Translations under genes and position numbers: made by a program
Shown here: positions 1 to 8,702 of the stretch, piece by piece
Layout: each line of letters opens with the position of its first letter
How positions within the stretch are numbered: the first letter of the stretch is position 1
Notes under the pieces: model-generated
The model's input: the letters and a program-made list of their open reading frames with translations, nothing else
What the model was told of the DNA's origin: nothing
Database searches by the model: none
From: Ferdinandcohnia sp036962705
GTDB lineage: Bacteria > Bacillota > Bacilli > Bacillales > Bacillaceae_L
Direction: 5' to 3'
Assembly (NCBI RefSeq): GCF_036962705.1
Contig: NZ_JBALOQ010000017.1
Span: 62,001-126,000 of the forward strand
DNA length: 64,000 bases

Positions 1-766
1 AATATACTCGTGGCGATGGGCAATTGGATTAATTATTGTTTTGAGTATCATTATGTTCATCATTATTTTTTTATTTATGAAAAACTCACCCAAAGATATT
101 GGAATTCTTCCATATGGTCAAAGGGAAGAGACAGAGGAAATGTATGAAACTCAAAAGAAAAATCCGATAGTCATTGCCTTCGATGGATTATTCGAAGCTT
201 TAAAAGCAAAAGAATTTTGGTTATTAGCAGGCAGTTTTTTTATTTGTGGTTTTTCTACTAGTGGATTGATTGGGACACATTTCATTTCTTACTGTTTTAG
301 CTTTGGAATTCCACTAGTTACTGCTGCTTCCTTACTTTCATTTATGGGCGTTTTTAACATCGTAGGAACAACTCTATCTGGTTGGCTGTCAGATCGTTTC
401 GATAATCGCTGGCTCTTATTTTGGTACTACCTGTTTAGAGGAGCTTCCCTCGTACTTCTTCCATTCGCATTAATGGAGGGTAATATTATTTGGATTATTG
501 TTTTTACTGTATTTTATGGTTTAGATTGGGTGGCAACAGTACCACCAACAATTAATATCTCAAGACAAATCTTTGGTCTTCAGAAGAGTGCTATTATATA
601 TGGTTGGATTTTTGCATCACACCAAGCAGGGGCTGCAGTAGCTGCTTATGGTGGAGGTTTAATTTATAAATATTTCGATACTTACAGTTGGGCTTTTTTA
701 ATGGCAGGGGTCTTCTGTTTATTCGCAAGCTTATTTGTCATTATTATTAAAAAACAACCTGCCTGA
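1..766 (+). CDS. MFS transporter, C-terminal part (5' end outside window)
   Basis: The reading frame is open from base 2 with no start codon in view, so the gene begins left of the window. About 255 residues remain. They contain a hydrophobic segment, a cytoplasmic loop with NSPKDIG, and then about six membrane segments. GWLSDRFDNRW is the usual loop motif of major facilitator superfamily transporters (G-x-x-x-D-R). The substrate cannot be told from this half. No operon partner follows; the next gene is convergent. Confidence 0.85.
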   Translation, partial: IYSWRWAIGLIIVLSIIMFIIIFLFMKNSPKDIGILPYGQREETEEMYETQKKNPIVIAFDGLFEALKAKEFWLLAGSFFICGFSTSGLIGTHFISYCFSFGIPLVTAASLLSFMGVFNIVGTTLSGWLSDRFDNRWLLFWYYLFRGASLVLLPFALMEGNIIWIIVFTVFYGLDWVATVPPTINISRQIFGLQKSAIIYGWIFASHQAGAAVAAYGGGLIYKYFDTYSWAFLMAGVFCLFASLFVIIIKKQPA

Positions 767-829
767 GCACTGAAAGTAATGGGGCTATTGACCTTGATTA
801 GGGAAAGTAGCCCATAAACTTTCTGCAAA

Positions 830-1385
830 CTAGCTGTTTCGAGCTTGCATGAGTTCATATATCTTTCTAGCGGTGTTTACGTTTCTTACCGTAACTTGTT
901 TGTAAATCTTTGATCCAATTATTTTTGATTTTCCACTCTTAGTTGCATTTTTCCTGTCAACTGACCAGAGTATTGCTCCGGGGACATATTTAATCGTGTC
1001 AATATTTGGTTTTATAACCAAATTTTCAAGTACAGACTCATCATCGATTTCATCCCATAAAAACAGGACATCACTTGTCATTTCTTTGTTATTTTCCCAT
1101 GTGTCAGGATGTGTCAGGAATTGCGTTAATGATTCCTTCGACATCATCGATACTGCGAACTACTACTTTAATTTGCAATCCGAAATCGTTATGTATCGCC
1201 TCTTCCAAAATACCGGAAAGTTCAGTTCTTGATTTGTCTTTGTCTGAAAAAATAATATTACCTGTATTGATGTATGTAACCACATCTTTCATCCCGACTT
1301 TTTCAAACGTTTGCTTAAGCAGCTTCATATCAATTTTATTTTTCCCACCAACATTAATACCCCGTAAAAGAGCAATATAGATCAT
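830..1385 (-). pseudogene. DUF1697 family protein, frameshifted by a 10-bp tandem duplication
   Basis: The first frame (start 1385, AGGAG upstream) gives the typical DUF1697 N-terminus with ALLRGINVGGKNKI and YINTGNIIF. It stops after AIPDTS. The second frame (to 830) gives the C-terminal half ending in a TARKIYELM helix. At 1099-1118 the 10-mer ATGTGTCAGG occurs twice in tandem. Deleting one copy joins the frames as AIPDTWENNKEM, giving a full-length protein of about 180 residues, normal for the family. DUF1697 has no firmly known function. This is either a genuine disruption or an assembly error. Confidence 0.85.
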
Positions 1386-1408
1386 AGCCAGTCTCCTTTC
1401 TTCTTTTA

Positions 1409-2086
1409 TTACCCCTTGTATATTTCTACTAGATTATCCTGATTAACCGTAATGCTACCGCCATCAGTTGTTCGAATTTCAATCGGATAGACAGCAGAAT
1501 CTTTATCAGAGAAGATCCATCTTCTCCCTGGCTGATTAAGAATAATGAATATCCCTTTAGATTTTTCTCCCATGAAATTAAGTGATGCTTGGCTCAATGG
1601 TTCATTGTCCCGCTCATGAATACCAATATCGATTAACCTATTTCCTGCACGAATAGCATCGTCTACAGTAAGGCCGATTTCACTAATATTTAACACACTT
1701 TCTATAGAGAATGGTTCTGTTCCTTCTTCAGAGGACTTTCTCGAAATGAACTCGACAATATTCCCAGCTGGGTCATAGAAATATAGAGCGTATGCGGAAA
1801 AGAAGGAAAAATAGGCCTCATCTTCCCCATCCTCGACATTTAACTGGACTCTCTCTTTTACCCATGTCTTCGCTTCAGTAAACTGGTTGGACGGAATATT
1901 AAATGCAAAGTGATAAAAGGGATTACCTATCACGTTTTCCGATGTGAACTCCAGCTCACTTGAACCCACTGCAATACGAAAACTGTTTTTATCTTCTTTA
2001 ATTAAAGGAAATCCAAAAAGGTCCACATAGAACTTCTTCATTTCATTAATTTGATCTGAATGTAAGATTAGTAATTTTATTTCCAT
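1409..2086 (-). CDS. VOC (glyoxalase/dioxygenase) family protein
   Basis: This is a 225-residue protein with a vicinal-oxygen-chelate fold. The N-terminal half has the beta-alpha-beta pattern with MKKFYVDLFGFPL and ends in YFYDPAGNIVEFISR, the usual last strand of a VOC module. The C-terminal half is a weaker second module. The metal-ligand pattern is not clear enough to assign glyoxalase or dioxygenase activity. AAGGAG precedes the ATG. The gene stands alone between a broken DUF1697 gene and a small membrane protein gene on the same strand. Confidence 0.8.
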   Translation of the reverse strand: MEIKLLILHSDQINEMKKFYVDLFGFPLIKEDKNSFRIAVGSSELEFTSENVIGNPFYHFAFNIPSNQFTEAKTWVKERVQLNVEDGEDEAYFSFFSAYALYFYDPAGNIVEFISRKSSEEGTEPFSIESVLNISEIGLTVDDAIRAGNRLIDIGIHERDNEPLSQASLNFMGEKSKGIFIILNQPGRRWIFSDKDSAVYPIEIRTTDGGSITVNQDNLVEIYKG

Positions 2087-2107
2087 AGATGTGACACTCC
2101 TTAACTA

Positions 2108-2395
2108 CTATTGATTCATTACAGCAAATCCTATCCAACCAATTAGGATAAAGTTTGGTGCAATTAGCAAAATGGATAACCATTTCATCTTTTTGGCAAG
2201 GGATACTGCAGATCCTACATAAAAAAGCGGAAAAACGAGCCCCCAGATTTCAAATCGTGGTGTAGCTGCTAAATATAGTGACAAGGGTACGATTAGAACT
2301 GAAGATATCACGAGCAATAATGGCTTTTTAAAACATACCGCTAAAATCGAAAGAATAAGTGAAGCAATCATAAACGGCCAAAATAGTAGTGCCAT
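2108..2395 (-). CDS. small membrane protein of unknown function
   Basis: This 95-residue protein has three to four hydrophobic segments (residues about 3-20, 24-42, 53-66, 72-92). The start at 2395 is chosen because GGAGG lies seven bases upstream; an extension to 2416 lacks this. I do not recognise the family. It sits 20 bp upstream of the VOC gene on the same strand, so the two may be co-transcribed. Confidence 0.7.
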   Translation of the reverse strand: MALLFWPFMIASLILSILAVCFKKPLLLVISSVLIVPLSLYLAATPRFEIWGLVFPLFYVGSAVSLAKKMKWLSILLIAPNFILIGWIGFAVMNQ

Positions 2396-2444
2396 CGAAA
2401 CCTCCAATCTGTACAAATGGAAATTTGTGTTACATGATTAAATT

Positions 2445-2479
2445 CAACAAAAAGAGTGTTAATCCTGCTGGATTAACAC
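2445..2479 (-). terminator. intrinsic terminator
   Basis: A perfect 10-bp stem GTGTTAATCC/GGATTAACAC with a four-base loop is followed on the minus strand by a T-rich run. It ends the short gene at 2493-2672. Confidence 0.85.
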
Positions 2480-2492
2480 CCCTTGAGACTGT

Positions 2493-2672
2493 TTATGTTT
2501 TTAAAATGAGCAAAATGATGAGGAAAATAATAAGGCCGATCATTAAAATCGTGCCAAGACCTGCGCTGTAGACGACATACACATTCACATGAAGAATCAA
2601 ATGGACAATCAAGACGACAAGTATCAAAATCAGCAATAGGATTGCAAAATGAGTATTCTTATTCCTATTCAA
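2493..2672 (-). CDS. small two-helix membrane protein (59 aa)
   Basis: A TTG start with AAAGGTG upstream opens a 59-codon frame. It encodes a polar N-terminus (NRNKNTH), a hydrophobic segment (about residues 9-32), a short turn with YSAGLG, and a second hydrophobic segment (about 40-57). The stop codon is followed at once by a perfect terminator, which supports a real transcription unit. Its ribosome site lies inside the direct repeat that recurs at 4530. The family is not recognised. Confidence 0.6.
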   Translation of the reverse strand: MNRNKNTHFAILLLILILVVLIVHLILHVNVYVVYSAGLGTILMIGLIIFLIILLILKT

Positions 2673-2674
2673 AG

Positions 2675-2832
2675 AATCAGCACCTTTATGAAATAGATTA
2701 GGAGGGCTTATAATACGTGTATTCGCAAGTTAATTACAATATTACTAAAACACTCTTAATCAAAATTCTCTACAGAGAAATCCACCTCATTTAACCTCTT
2801 TATAAATGTGACAGCTTGGTCAATATGGTTAA
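2675..2832. repeat. diverged direct repeat, copy A
   Basis: About 160 bp is clearly similar, in the same orientation, to 4530-4704. Shared blocks include AATCAGCACCTTTATGAAAT, ATTAGGA, TAAAACACT, TAATCAAAAT and TTTAACCTCTTTATAA. The two copies flank the alkaline phosphatase gene. Copy A contains a decayed 3' end of the Lon-like gene and the ribosome site of the 59-residue membrane protein. Confidence 0.85.
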
Positions 2833-2836
2833 TCCA
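2756..2836 (-). pseudogene. remnant of a second copy of the Lon-like protease gene (3' end only)
   Basis: The minus strand translates to a 26-codon stretch containing NHIDQAV and IKRLN followed by a stop. It matches the last residues of the intact gene at 4649-5521 (NHIDQAVSLIKRLN). An in-frame stop lies directly upstream, so only the tail of the gene survives. It lies within repeat copy A. Confidence 0.75.
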
Positions 2837-3062
2837 TTTTTAACAAGCCACTTCCACTTTATTAGTAAATATTATTTCGGAATTGTAAATGGATTGTTTA
2901 GATGTATCTAGTACCTTAGAATCACCCTCGATTTTTCATTTCAAAATACTTTCTTTCAAAAGTACCTATTTCCTAAAAATTAAGTAGAAGGATTATGCAG
3001 AAATATCTATTTCTTTTCTTGGGGATTTGTTTATAACATGAGTTTTGTCTCATTTTTTCCTA

Positions 3063-3116
3063 TTAACCTTTTATTTACTTCCTATTAAAACCATGTCCAC
3101 ACTCCAAATCTATACT
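3063..3116 (+). promoter_or_regulatory. candidate PhoP box and -10 element upstream of the phosphatase
   Basis: Four hexamers related to TTAACA are spaced exactly 11 bp apart: TTAACC (3063), TTTACT (3074), TTAAAA (3085) and TCCACA (3096). A -10-like TATACT follows at 3111-3116, and the phosphatase start is 31 bp further on. Bacillus PhoP binds tandem TTAACA-like hexamers with 11-bp periodicity just upstream of the -10. Phosphate-starvation control is inferred from this layout. Confidence 0.6.
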
Positions 3117-3146
3117 AAGCCTATAAATAATTTAGGAGGAATAATC

Positions 3147-4472
3147 ATGAAAAAGAAATCTATTAAAAAGAAACTAATCCCGTTTGCTGTTGTATCTTCA
3201 CTCGCACTAGGAGCCCTTGTAGGAAACTTTTCAGTTCCAACAGCAGATGCGAAATCAAATGATCAAAGCGGCAATAATAGTAAAGTTAAAAATGTCATTG
3301 TAATGGTTCCAGATGGCTACTCTGCTTCCTATGCAACGAACTACAGATGGTATAAAGGTGAGGAAACTGTGTTAGATTCTATGCTTGTTGGGATGCATCG
3401 TACCTATTCCTCTAACTCAGAGGTAACAGATTCAGCTGCAGCAGGTACTGCAATGGCAACTGGAATCAAAACAAATAATGGAATGATTAGTACAACACCA
3501 GATGGTAAAGAATTAAAAACCATTCTTGAAGCTGCTGAAGAAAATGGAAAATCATCAGGCTTAGTCGCTACTTCAACGATTACACATGCAACACCAGCTG
3601 TCTTTGCTTCTCATGTTGCTTCCCGTGCAAATGAAGCAGATATTGCACCACAATTACTTGAAAATGATGTCGATGTTATTCTTGGAGGAGGTAAAAAATA
3701 CTTCCCGGAATCCTTATTAAATGAGGCAGCAGAGAATGGTTATCAACAAGTTACAAATAAAGAAGAGCTTAAAAATGCTAAAAAAGCAGACAAGCTTATC
3801 GGACTATTCGCTGAGGATAGCATGGCACCTGAATTGGATCGCGACGAAACCAATGAACCAAGCCTTGCAGAAATGACAGAATCTGCAATCGATGTTCTTC
3901 AAAAGGATAAAGACGGTTTCTTCTTAATGGTTGAAGGTAGCCAGATTGATTGGGCTGGTCATGATAATGATGCTGCATGGGCAATGAAAGATAGTGAAGC
4001 ATTTGAACTTGCAGTTGAGAAAGCAGTCGAATTCGCAAAGAAGGATGGTAAAACTTTAGTAGTTGTTGCTGGTGACCATGATACAGGCGGTATGTCAGTT
4101 GGTGGTTATGGAAAAGGTGACGCAAATCTTGAAGTATTGCGTAATGTTACTGCAACTGGTGATTTCATGGAAAGCAAATTGAACGCTGACCGTAGTAATG
4201 TAAAGGAAATTGTTAAGCAATATACAAACCTTGATTTAACAAATGCTGAGGTCGAGAGAATTAAAACTGCTAAATCCCCATCAACAGCTATCAATCAAGT
4301 CGTTTCTGAACGTGCAATTGTTGGCTGGTCAAGCACTGGTCACACAGGTACAGATGTTCCTTTATATGCATTCGGACCAGGGTCTCATTTATTCAGCGGA
4401 TTACATGAAAACACGGATCTACCTGTATTAATGGCCGAAGCTATGAAGATTAAATTCAACCCAGGAAAATAA
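3147..4472 (+). CDS. secreted alkaline phosphatase (PhoA family)
   Basis: The 441-residue precursor starts at 3147, where TTTAGGAGGA sits six bases upstream. It has a Lys-rich signal peptide ending near ADAKS. Alkaline phosphatase landmarks are present: DSAAAGTAMATG, whose Ser is the phosphorylated nucleophile; VEGSQIDWAGHDND and GDHDTGGM, metal ligands; and STGHTGTDVP near the end. The enzyme should release phosphate from organic esters outside the cell. The candidate PhoP box upstream suggests induction by phosphate shortage. The gene is flanked by direct repeats. Confidence 0.95.
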   Translation: MKKKSIKKKLIPFAVVSSLALGALVGNFSVPTADAKSNDQSGNNSKVKNVIVMVPDGYSASYATNYRWYKGEETVLDSMLVGMHRTYSSNSEVTDSAAAGTAMATGIKTNNGMISTTPDGKELKTILEAAEENGKSSGLVATSTITHATPAVFASHVASRANEADIAPQLLENDVDVILGGGKKYFPESLLNEAAENGYQQVTNKEELKNAKKADKLIGLFAEDSMAPELDRDETNEPSLAEMTESAIDVLQKDKDGFFLMVEGSQIDWAGHDNDAAWAMKDSEAFELAVEKAVEFAKKDGKTLVVVAGDHDTGGMSVGGYGKGDANLEVLRNVTATGDFMESKLNADRSNVKEIVKQYTNLDLTNAEVERIKTAKSPSTAINQVVSERAIVGWSSTGHTGTDVPLYAFGPGSHLFSGLHENTDLPVLMAEAMKIKFNPGK

Positions 4473-4483
4473 GGTACCATATG

Positions 4484-4514
4484 AAAGGAGCTGTTTAATA
4501 CAGCTCCTTTTTAA
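4484..4514 (+). terminator. intrinsic terminator
   Basis: The stem AAAGGAGCTGT/ACAGCTCCTTT with a five-base loop and a T-run follows the phosphatase gene. Confidence 0.9.
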
Positions 4515-4529
4515 TTGTTTCATATAAAA

Positions 4530-4704
4530 AATCAGCACCTTTATGAAATAGATTAGGAAGGTTTGTATTATAACGTTTATTCGCTAGTTTACTACATTAG
4601 TCCTAAAACACTTGTAATCAAAATGCTCTAAAGCGAAATCCCTTGTTTTCAGCTATCAGCATTTAACCTCTTTATAAGTGAGACTGCTTGGTCGATATGA
4701 TTAA
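4530..4704. repeat. diverged direct repeat, copy B
   Basis: This is the partner of 2675-2832. It covers the last 18 codons of the intact Lon-like gene and its 3' flank. Copy B has about 15 extra bases around 4650 relative to copy A. Confidence 0.85.
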
Positions 4705-5521
4705 CGTCAAATATTTCTATTTTTAGGTTCATGGATTGTTTAACCTCCCTAGCCTCTTTAGCATTTCCGCTGGGAACAATTATATAGGGATATGATTCAT
4801 TCTCAGCAATCCTTATCTTTTCTTCGACCATTCCGATCGGTAATACATTTCCTGTTGCATCTAGTGCACCCTTTATACCAATTGTTTTATTATTTGTTAA
4901 CTTCCCGTCTGCAATTTTTGCGGATATCGCCACTCCTAACCCGACACTATCACCTGAAATATCATCTCGTTTTAAAAACGGAGCAATACTTGTGGTGTCC
5001 CCTGAGAGATAATTCTCTACGTTTTTCCTCATGATTGAAAAATCATCTTCCTTATTCATTAACCAATTCCAAAGCTGGGTATTTTTACTTTTATAGCGAC
5101 TCTCATTATCAATCTTATGTAAATTAAGGACTTCTTGATTTTCATGTTCAAAACTTTTAAGGATGAGTTCCTCATCTTTTTGATATTCGAAATCAGCGGT
5201 TTTAACAACCATTAGCTGAATACCAGAATTATCGACTATTTCAATGGGATCTGCCATCAAGCTTACAAGATAGGTATGGGATTCATAATTTAATAGTTTA
5301 AATTCAAAAATCAGAATACATATTAATAGAACAGAGGTGATATGGATAATCCTTAAATTTGAGTTTCGAAAAATGATTAAAACAATAACTAGGAAAATTA
5401 ATTCTACTAGTAAGACCCCGATTAATAGAAAAGCGTTAATAAAATCAAAATAATATAGAACCCACAAGGTTATGTATAAGAGGAAGACAGCGACTCCGGT
5501 ATATAGAAATGGTTTTCTCAT
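4649..5521 (-). CDS. membrane-anchored Lon-like (S16) serine protease
   Basis: The protein has 290 residues. The start at 5521 is favoured by AGGAGGG eight bases upstream. Three to four membrane helices occupy about residues 1-90. The C-terminal part resembles the Lon proteolytic domain: GDSVGLGVAIS carries the candidate catalytic Ser, KGALDATGNVLPIGMVEEK carries the candidate Lys, and YIIVPSGNAKEA follows. There is no AAA+ ATPase domain, so it resembles YlbL-type Lon-like proteins rather than Lon. The target is unknown. A fragment of a second copy lies at 2756-2836. Confidence 0.75.
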   Translation of the reverse strand: MRKPFLYTGVAVFLLYITLWVLYYFDFINAFLLIGVLLVELIFLVIVLIIFRNSNLRIIHITSVLLICILIFEFKLLNYESHTYLVSLMADPIEIVDNSGIQLMVVKTADFEYQKDEELILKSFEHENQEVLNLHKIDNESRYKSKNTQLWNWLMNKEDDFSIMRKNVENYLSGDTTSIAPFLKRDDISGDSVGLGVAISAKIADGKLTNNKTIGIKGALDATGNVLPIGMVEEKIRIAENESYPYIIVPSGNAKEAREVKQSMNLKIEIFDVNHIDQAVSLIKRLNADS

Positions 5522-5555
5522 AGATGGTTCCCTCCTGTGGTTCATGACAGATACC

Positions 5556-6377
5556 TTATGAATGAGGACGCCAACGTCCAAATCCACCCTCTGTATTTAT
5601 GATTTGTCCAGTAATCCATGAAGCCTCTTCCGTTAATAACCAGGCAATAAGTCTTGCGGGGTCTTCAGGCTGTCCCATTCTTCCAAATGGAAACATTGGT
5701 TTCAGATTTCCCCACAGTTCCTTGGTCATATACCCCGTATCGACTGGGCCCGGGTTGACGGTATTGACGGTTATGTTTTGATCAGCGAGTTGATCTGAAA
5801 TTGTTAACGTAAGATCTGCAAGCGCTCCCTTGGATGCGACGTACGCAACTTCATCTTGCATTGGCCCTAATCTTTGACCTGAACTCATGAAAATGATTCT
5901 GCCTCTGCCTAATTTAGGATCATGTTGTTTCGCAAAATATTGAGCCAGTAAAATAGAAGAACGCGTATTAACTGCCCAGTGTTTATCTAGCATTTCAACT
6001 GTAAGTTCTCCAATTGCACCATCACTTCCACTCAGCGCATGATTGCAAACAAGTGCATCTATATGACCACAATGACTGCTGATTTCATCCAACACCCGCT
6101 TTGGTTCATTAGGATCTGAAAAGTCTCCGCTGATGTCATATAAAAATGCATCATCTAATAACTCAGCTTTAATGCCTTTTATTACTTCATTTAGATCATC
6201 TGCACCCCAGGATTGTTCTTTATCGTGTGCCTGGAAATGATGAATAATCACAGATGCTCCCCATGCTGCCACTTGACGTGCAGTCGCATATCCAATTCCT
6301 TGGCGACGGCTAACTCCAGTAATCAATACTTTTCTACCTTTAAGAGGGTATTGGTCTCGAATTAATTCACTCATCAT
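5556..6377 (-). CDS. SDR family NAD(P)-dependent oxidoreductase
   Basis: This is a 273-residue short-chain dehydrogenase/reductase. The cofactor motif is TGVSRRQGIGYA. NHA replaces the usual NAG. The catalytic Tyr-Lys pair is YVASK, preceded by an Ser in IIFMSSGQR. NPGPVDTGYM and the C-terminal GQIINTEGGFGRWRP are typical of FabG-like members. AAAGGAGATCACG precedes the ATG. The substrate cannot be deduced. Confidence 0.9.
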   Translation of the reverse strand: MMSELIRDQYPLKGRKVLITGVSRRQGIGYATARQVAAWGASVIIHHFQAHDKEQSWGADDLNEVIKGIKAELLDDAFLYDISGDFSDPNEPKRVLDEISSHCGHIDALVCNHALSGSDGAIGELTVEMLDKHWAVNTRSSILLAQYFAKQHDPKLGRGRIIFMSSGQRLGPMQDEVAYVASKGALADLTLTISDQLADQNITVNTVNPGPVDTGYMTKELWGNLKPMFPFGRMGQPEDPARLIAWLLTEEASWITGQIINTEGGFGRWRPHS

Positions 6378-6397
6378 CGTGATCTCCTTTTGTTAGA

Positions 6398-7942
6398 TTA
6401 AAATTTCCCTGGATATTTCTCTTCTGCTTGTCTTTTTAATTCGTCTATAATTGTTGGATGAATTGATAATTGCTCACTTTGAAAAATGGATTGGTACGCC
6501 TCGACCTCTTTCCCTTGGCTGATTAAATCATGAAATGCTGATATTTCATCCACCCATTTTTGATGAAATTTCACATTTCCAAATAGATCATGTTTGGTTA
6601 ATTCTAAAGCCTTTTTTGCCATTCCCCTAGATTCCTTAGGGTCGATAATCGTAAGAAGATAGGATAGATATTGAAAAGCAGCTCCATCACTTGGATTTAA
6701 TTGTACAACTTTACGTCTAGCTTCGAGTGCCTCTGCCCACCTTTTTTGTTCTTCAAGAAATAGAGCAAATTGTTGCCATGCTAAACCTTCATCAGGGTAT
6801 TTCTTTAAAATTTCGAGATACATTTTCTCTGCTGTTTCAATCCCAGATTCCTGCCAAACAATCCATGCTTTCTCTAATTCTTTATTTACTGAGAATATGG
6901 TTTGGTTCAGAGTACTCAAATGTAATCCGGTGATTTTTTCAAATGATTTCTTGAATGAACCAGTTTCTTTTTGATCGATAAGAATACTAGATATTGTTTT
7001 CTCACCATGTTCATCCACAATATATTCAATTGCTTTTTTTGCTATGTAATAGATGTCCGAGTTTTCGGATGCATAGTTCCAATCTTCATGTGTATGTAGG
7101 TCTTTGAAGGATATTTCAGTATCTAAAATTCCGGGCGTTCTTGGGGCGTCAATGATTTGATAATGAACGTACTCGCTTATTCCTTCGTTAAACCAAATAG
7201 GTATTTCATCATAATCCAGTCCAACTTCCATTGAATATAGGTTTAATAGATAATGGGTGTACTCATGTGCAAACGACCCAACCATAATTGATTCATCTTC
7301 ACTATCCTGATAAATCAATATTTTTTTATTTTTGTTGTCGTATGCCCCCTCAATATTTTCAGGTAAAAACGGCATTAACTCATAATATTCCTTTGAATTA
7401 CGAAGGACAATAACTTCTAAAGACTCGCTCTTTGTGATTGCATGATCAAAAATTCGTTCTTCCAATCTATTGATTTTTTCCAATGAATCAATAATCTTGT
7501 ATACTTGTTTTTCTGTTTCAGGATGGTAGTTAAATGTGATGTACTGATGTTTTAAAACCGGGTAGTTTTTTGTCATTTTTGTTTCTGAAATCTCTCTTAC
7601 CACTGTGATTTGTTGCAATAGCTGCAATTTGTCCCTTACAGACATGTCACCAAATTTATAGTAGAGGATAAAATTATAAAAACATATTCCACATAGCAGT
7701 ATTATTGTACCTACGAAATAGAAGAGTGTTAACAATATGCTAAATTTACTATGTATAAATAAGAATTTCCCTTTTCCTAAGCCAATCGCTGCAAAAACAA
7801 CCAATGTAACTAAACCTAATAATCCAACAACTAATAAAATCATTCCTACTAAGTTATTTAAAAAGAGATAAATAACAACTATTAAAAAGGCTGTTAAAAC
7901 CAGGCTAGATAAAGCAAATAGGATATTTCGAGCTATTCGCAT
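6398..7942 (-). CDS. membrane-bound zinc metallopeptidase with C-terminal TPR-like repeats
   Basis: The protein has 514 residues. Residues 1-100 contain three to four membrane helices. The middle domain holds HEYTHY and, about 25 residues later, WFNEGISEYV. This is the HExxH plus downstream NExxxE arrangement of gluzincin-type peptidases (peptidase MA-like). The last 150 residues are helical and TPR-like (AWQQFALFLEEQKRWAEALE). The catalytic domain probably faces outward. It lies 20 bp upstream of the SDR gene, so the two may share a transcript. Confidence 0.75.
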   Translation of the reverse strand: MRIARNILFALSSLVLTAFLIVVIYLFLNNLVGMILLVVGLLGLVTLVVFAAIGLGKGKFLFIHSKFSILLTLFYFVGTIILLCGICFYNFILYYKFGDMSVRDKLQLLQQITVVREISETKMTKNYPVLKHQYITFNYHPETEKQVYKIIDSLEKINRLEERIFDHAITKSESLEVIVLRNSKEYYELMPFLPENIEGAYDNKNKKILIYQDSEDESIMVGSFAHEYTHYLLNLYSMEVGLDYDEIPIWFNEGISEYVHYQIIDAPRTPGILDTEISFKDLHTHEDWNYASENSDIYYIAKKAIEYIVDEHGEKTISSILIDQKETGSFKKSFEKITGLHLSTLNQTIFSVNKELEKAWIVWQESGIETAEKMYLEILKKYPDEGLAWQQFALFLEEQKRWAEALEARRKVVQLNPSDGAAFQYLSYLLTIIDPKESRGMAKKALELTKHDLFGNVKFHQKWVDEISAFHDLISQGKEVEAYQSIFQSEQLSIHPTIIDELKRQAEEKYPGKF

Positions 7943-8098
7943 CGAATACCTAGAGAAACTTTATTATATACTCCTTTAAATTAGCATGTTTTTCCAAAAT
8001 TTACATCTGTTTTTTAACCATCCTGAATAAGATACTCTAAAATTCAAAAAAGTGATGTCCATGGACATCGTACTCTCACTTTGTTATTGTTTTTAGCT

Positions 8099-8353
8099 TT
8101 AGTCTCCTAGGTCATCCCCTCCACCATTACTGCCCCCGTTATTAAATCCGTCGATATTCCCATCTTTATTATCATCATCGAAAAAATCATTTATGGTATC
8201 TATTAAGCCTTTATTCTGTTTTTCACTTTCAAACTGATGGGTGTTTATAAAATTCTCAATTGTGAATACTTGAATTGCTTGTTGTTTATACCTCAATACA
8301 AAGTAAAGAATTAATATTATGATAATGAGAATAAGCAGTACAATGAATATCAA
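8099..8353 (-). CDS. small single-pass membrane protein with EF-hand-like loop
   Basis: This 84-residue product uses a TTG start behind GGGGGGTG. One membrane helix (about residues 2-20) is followed by a charged stretch and a Gly/Asn/Asp-rich tail. The tail contains DDNKDGNIDGFN, which fits the D-x-N-x-D-G-x-I-D spacing of a calcium-binding EF-hand or dockerin loop except for the final acidic position. The function is unknown. Confidence 0.6.
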   Translation of the reverse strand: MIFIVLLILIIIILILYFVLRYKQQAIQVFTIENFINTHQFESEKQNKGLIDTINDFFDDDNKDGNIDGFNNGGSNGGGDDLGD

Positions 8354-8702
8354 ATTGACACCCCCTTACTTGTCCTTTTTCAAAAGATATGAAACCCTGC
8401 TGTAATTAATTACATATTTTAACAAGTTGAGTTTTACAAATACAAATTCTTAACAAATGTATTTTTCAATCGGTATAAAAAGCTTCAATCCTCCCCACCA
8501 CTCATTTGTTTCAGCTTTTAAATGATCAAGTTTTTAGCAGTATGTTTATTAGCCATTTTAAATAATTACTTGAGAAACTTATATTTATACACTTTTGCGA
8601 AGAATTGCTTATTGTATTAACGAAGCAGGTGAATGTAAAAAGAACAGGAAAAAGTAACTTCTCAATTGATTTTCCGTCTAATAACCAAAGGGGGATATTT
8701 TT
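8354..8702. other. intergenic stretch between divergent genes
   Basis: About 350 bp of AT-rich DNA separates the divergently read genes at 8353 and 8703. I see no gene, repeat or convincing hairpin. It must contain promoters for both directions, but I cannot place -35/-10 pairs with confidence. Confidence 0.5.
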
